From Bacillota bacterium (GTDB lineage: Bacteria; Bacillota; Clostridia; Oscillospirales; Oscillospiraceae), in assembly GCA_021770445.1 (NCBI GenBank), contig JAETQY010000006.1, positions 1 through 64,000 of the forward strand: a stretch of DNA of 64,000 bases, written 5' to 3'. The notes under the pieces are model-generated. The model was not told the DNA's origin and searched no databases. It saw nothing but the letters and a program-made list of their open reading frames with translations. This document shows positions 61,814 to 64,000 of this stretch, piece after piece. A program made the position numbers and the translations under genes. Numbering within the stretch: the first letter of the stretch is position 1; every line of letters begins with the position of its first letter.

Positions 61814-61936
61814 TTAAGCGGCGGTGGCGGCCAGCTCCTCACGGGCCTCCCGCTCGTTGTCGGCAGAGAAGCAAAAGCGCCCCGCCCAGTCGTAGACCTC
61901 TACATGTCCTCTCACCCATACGATGTTGTAATCCAT
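61814..61936 (-). CDS. Small conserved hypothetical protein (40 aa, DUF6061-like)
   Basis: MDYNIVWVRGHVEVYDWAGR at the start, then FCFSADNEREAREELAATAA. ATG at 61936 behind AAGGAGC. It resembles short beta-hairpin proteins repeated in Oscillospiraceae. The frame extends upstream but without a ribosome site. Convergent with groEL. Confidence 0.6.
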   Translation of the reverse strand: MDYNIVWVRGHVEVYDWAGRFCFSADNEREAREELAATAA

Positions 61937-62077
61937 AGCGTCTTGCTCCTTCCTCGGTATTGTGACCACAGTATACAAGAGGAACAGTCCCATAAACCGG
62001 ACTTTTCTATTAACTCGACCACAGGTTTGTTGACAAAAAACGCAGACGGAGTATGCTGGATACGAGGAGGGAACGCA

Positions 62078-62956
62078 ATGGATGTGCAAAAGACCGGGCG
62101 GCTGATCGCTCAGGCACGGAAGGAGCGGGGGCTGACCCAGCGGGAGCTGGCGAAGCGGCTGCATGTGTCCGACCGAGCGGTAAGTAAGTGGGAGCGGGGC
62201 CTGAACCTGCCCGAGGCCGCTCTGTTCGAGCCGCTGTGCCAGGCATTGGGGATCACCGTCACAGAGCTGCTGCGGGGAGAGCGGGCGGAGGCCAGCGTTC
62301 CCGTTTTAGAACAGGCAGTGGACGAGGCGGTGGCCCTGGCCGGAGCACAGGAGCGGGGGAAGAAGCGGTATTGGCGGGTGATTCTGGTCCTGCTGGCCCT
62401 GCTGGCCGCCGCCGGTGTGCTGATCGGAAGGCCCATGTGGGAGGACTATCATCAGCAGCAGCGTTACTACGCCCAGGACAATGTGGTGCCCAGGGTGTGT
62501 ATCGCCTTCCGCGGCGCCCGTACGAATGGTGAGTTTTATCCCCTCCGGGGTGGACACCACGCGCCCCTGAACAGTGACTGCTCCATGAGTGACGCCGACC
62601 TGAGGATCTGGTTTCCGCCGGAGAGCACGACCATCCGAATTATACCCTGTATCCGGCCGGAGGAGCTGGAGATCACAAGGGCGGTCCTGGGCCTGAACTT
62701 TGACAAGCCGGGGCTGGAGGTGGAGCTGGTCCGCTGGCCGGAGAGTGCCGTCGGGACCCAGGTCACCCTGGAGGAGGCGGAGCGGGTGGAGCTGCTGGAA
62801 CTGGAAACAGACAGCGTCTGGCGGCCGGAGGGATGGCGGCCGGGGAGCAATCCCGTCGCTTACAAGTTTGAGCTGGAGGCAGGGTATTTCTACTCCGTCG
62901 TGCTCCGCTGGGGGGAGGGCTGGTATCTGGAATACCCCTTCCGGGCGATTAAATGA
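62078..62956 (+). CDS. XRE-family regulator with a membrane-anchored sensor-like tail
   Basis: 292 aa. XRE helix-turn-helix (residues about 8-65, LAKRLHVSDRAVSKWERGLN), a membrane helix (about 95-115, VILVLLALLAAAGVLIG), and an extracytoplasmic beta-rich domain. One-component transmembrane regulator; ligand unknown. ATG behind GAGGAGGG. A TTGACA at 62031 and TATGCT at 62052 (15 nt apart) may be its promoter. Confidence 0.8.
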   Translation: MDVQKTGRLIAQARKERGLTQRELAKRLHVSDRAVSKWERGLNLPEAALFEPLCQALGITVTELLRGERAEASVPVLEQAVDEAVALAGAQERGKKRYWRVILVLLALLAAAGVLIGRPMWEDYHQQQRYYAQDNVVPRVCIAFRGARTNGEFYPLRGGHHAPLNSDCSMSDADLRIWFPPESTTIRIIPCIRPEELEITRAVLGLNFDKPGLEVELVRWPESAVGTQVTLEEAERVELLELETDSVWRPEGWRPGSNPVAYKFELEAGYFYSVVLRWGEGWYLEYPFRAIK

Positions 62957-62989
62957 GGAGGAATGAACGGCTCAAGGCGCCTTTGCCGG

Positions 62990-63018
62990 TTGCGTATTTT
63001 GCGGGAAGGGGGTATAAT
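62990..63018 (+). promoter_or_regulatory. Promoter for the YgjV-like gene
   Basis: TTGCGT (62990-62995), 17-nt spacer, TATAAT (63013-63018). Confidence 0.65.
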
Positions 63019-63040
63019 CAGGGCAAGGGAGGCGAAAACG

Positions 63041-63637
63041 ATGGTAGAAATGATCGGATATCTGGGCTCTATCCTGGTGGTCGTGTCCATGCTGATGTCG
63101 TCCGTGGTGAAGCTGCGGGTCATCAACACCATAGGCAGCGGGATTTTCGCGGCCTACGCCCTGATGATCCACTCCTACCCCACGGCGCTGATGAACGCCT
63201 GCCTGGTGGGCATCAACGTCTACAACCTGGTGCGGCTGAATCAAAAAGACCGGGCCTATGATCTGACGCAGGCGGCAACCGGGGACGGCCTCCTGGGCTA
63301 CCTGTTGGACCACTATCGGGCGGACATCCTGACCTATTTCCCGGGTTTTACCGGGGCGGAAGAGGGGGACCGGGCCTATGTGGTCTTCTGCGGCGGCGAC
63401 CCGGCGGGACTGCTGCTGGGGACGGACAGCGGGCAGGGTACGCTGAACGTGAGACTGGACTACTCTACGCCCACCTACCGTGACTGCTCCATCGGGGCAT
63501 ATCTGTACGGGAAGCTGCCCTCGAAGGGGGTCCATACCCTGGTCTTTGAGGGGGAGGGGTCCAAGGCCCACGCCGCCTATTTGACGAAAATGGGCTTTAC
63601 CAAGGAAAACGGCGCATATGTCAAGCATTTGGACTGA
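63041..63637 (+). CDS. YgjV-type membrane protein fused to a GNAT-like domain
   Basis: 198 aa from the ATG at 63041 (GGGAGG 8 nt upstream). Three membrane helices (about residues 4-75; ILVVVSMLMSSVVKLRVINT), matching the Imp-YgjV family, precede a soluble GNAT-like tail (about 85-198; GAYLYGKLPSKGVHTLVFEG, AHAAYLTKMGF). What it acetylates is unknown. Confidence 0.75.
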   Translation: MVEMIGYLGSILVVVSMLMSSVVKLRVINTIGSGIFAAYALMIHSYPTALMNACLVGINVYNLVRLNQKDRAYDLTQAATGDGLLGYLLDHYRADILTYFPGFTGAEEGDRAYVVFCGGDPAGLLLGTDSGQGTLNVRLDYSTPTYRDCSIGAYLYGKLPSKGVHTLVFEGEGSKAHAAYLTKMGFTKENGAYVKHLD

Positions 63638-63660
63638 GCGGCAGAGGGGAGGAAAATTCA

Positions 63661-63822
63661 ATGGACCCGATTTTTTATACCGTCCGTTCCATCAACGGCG
63701 ACTACGCCGACCTGGTGACCGACGAGGGCGGTGAGCACTCCATTACCATGTTCCTGCTGCCCGAGGGGACCGCCCTGGGCAGCCGGCTGAAGCTGGAGAA
63801 CTTCCAGTGGGAGCTGGTATAA
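63661..63822 (+). CDS. Small DUF3006-like protein (53 aa)
   Basis: MDPIFYTVRSINGDYADLVT at the start, then LLPEGTALGSRLKLENFQWE. It has the short beta-barrel pattern (GDYAxL...LLPEG) of DUF3006 proteins. ATG behind GGGAGG. Function unknown; probably co-transcribed with the preceding gene. Confidence 0.7.
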   Translation: MDPIFYTVRSINGDYADLVTDEGGEHSITMFLLPEGTALGSRLKLENFQWELV

Positions 63823-63825
63823 TGT

Positions 63826-63853
63826 AAGATCCCGGCCTTGCGGCCGGGATCTT
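63826..63853. terminator. Hairpin between convergent genes
   Basis: AAGATCCCGGCC/GGCCGGGATCTT with TTGC loop; weak T tract on both sides. Confidence 0.6.
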
Positions 63854-63859
63854 AGTCTG

Positions 63860-64000
63860 TCAAACCGGGCTTCGGTCCCGCAGCCAGCTGGGCATGGGCC
63901 GGGCCTTCACGCTGGAGACGATGCCCATGGCGGCGAACAGGGTGATGACGGACGACCCGCCGTAGCTGATGAAGGGGAGGGTCAGGCCCATGACGGGCAG
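63860..64000 (-). CDS. FtsW/RodA/SpoVE-family protein, C-terminal end
   Basis: The last 46 codons of a SEDS peptidoglycan polymerase: LPVMGLTLPFISYGGSSVIT is the conserved last helices, followed by a short cytoplasmic tail. The rest lies beyond the right edge, so which SEDS paralogue it is cannot be told. Confidence 0.88.
   Translation of the reverse strand: MPVMGLTLPFISYGGSSVITLFAAMGIVSSVKARPMPSWLRDRSPV

Overview
The window is a high-GC stretch of a spore-forming, Gram-positive Clostridia chromosome, most likely a gut Oscillospiraceae (Flavonifractor/Pseudoflavonifractor-like). This rests on yabP-yabQ-divIC-yabR, a WalRK operon, a CIRCE-controlled groESL, long-form HPF, an L-box lysine leader, strong GGAGG ribosome sites and repeat families typical of that group. 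No rRNA or tRNA genes were seen. The species assignment is inference.

Layout. 1-8.8 kb: the end of kduI, a CarD-type regulator, two MATE exporters (one fused to a cytidylate-kinase-like domain) each behind a structured leader, a decayed membrane-protein gene, and a solute-binding lipoprotein plus chemoreceptor pair. 8.9-22.5 kb: a type I restriction-modification operon (hsdR-hsdM-hsdS) whose hsdR is split by an 8,281-bp Mu-like transposable element. The element has TG...CA ends, a 5-bp target duplication (ATAGG) and repeated end sites. It carries a repressor, a Ner-like regulator, MuA and MuB homologues, a Mor-like activator, and only four structural or packaging-type genes (major head T, protease/scaffold I, one unknown, gp27-like). 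It has no large terminase, portal or tail genes, so it looks like a mini-Mu or a transposable phage satellite.

22.5-29.5 kb: one minus-strand operon of blaI, a BlaR1-like M56 peptidase without a sensor domain, and five tandem paralogues that share a nearly identical N-terminal anchor but have unrelated ectodomains. 29.7-46.8 kb: mostly housekeeping genes (TagA-type transferase, DJ-1, 5-FTHF cyclo-ligase, MltG, U32/TrhP, GluQ-RS, LexA, Nudix, beta-CASP hydrolase, HAD phosphatase, yabPQ-divIC-yabR, amidohydrolase, HPF, BirA, lysophospholipase-like hydrolase). 46.9-50 kb: a Pro/Cys-repeat ferritin-like protein diverges from a lysine-riboswitch-controlled NhaC-family transporter.

50.6-59.7 kb: nudF-walR, then walK-walH-walI, an rRNA methyltransferase and a lipid kinase. 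Two copies of a divergent pair (small XRE regulator plus small helical protein) lie here, one wedged between walR and walK. The second is followed by a 29-aa holin-like type I toxin with an apparent antisense RNA. 59.6-64 kb: groES-groEL with a repeat between them, small conserved genes, a YgjV-type membrane protein with a GNAT-like tail, and the 3' end of an ftsW/rodA-type gene.

The strongest candidates for something undescribed are the compact Mu-like element carrying capsid genes but no tail or large-terminase genes, and the split-BlaR operon with its interchangeable ectodomains.
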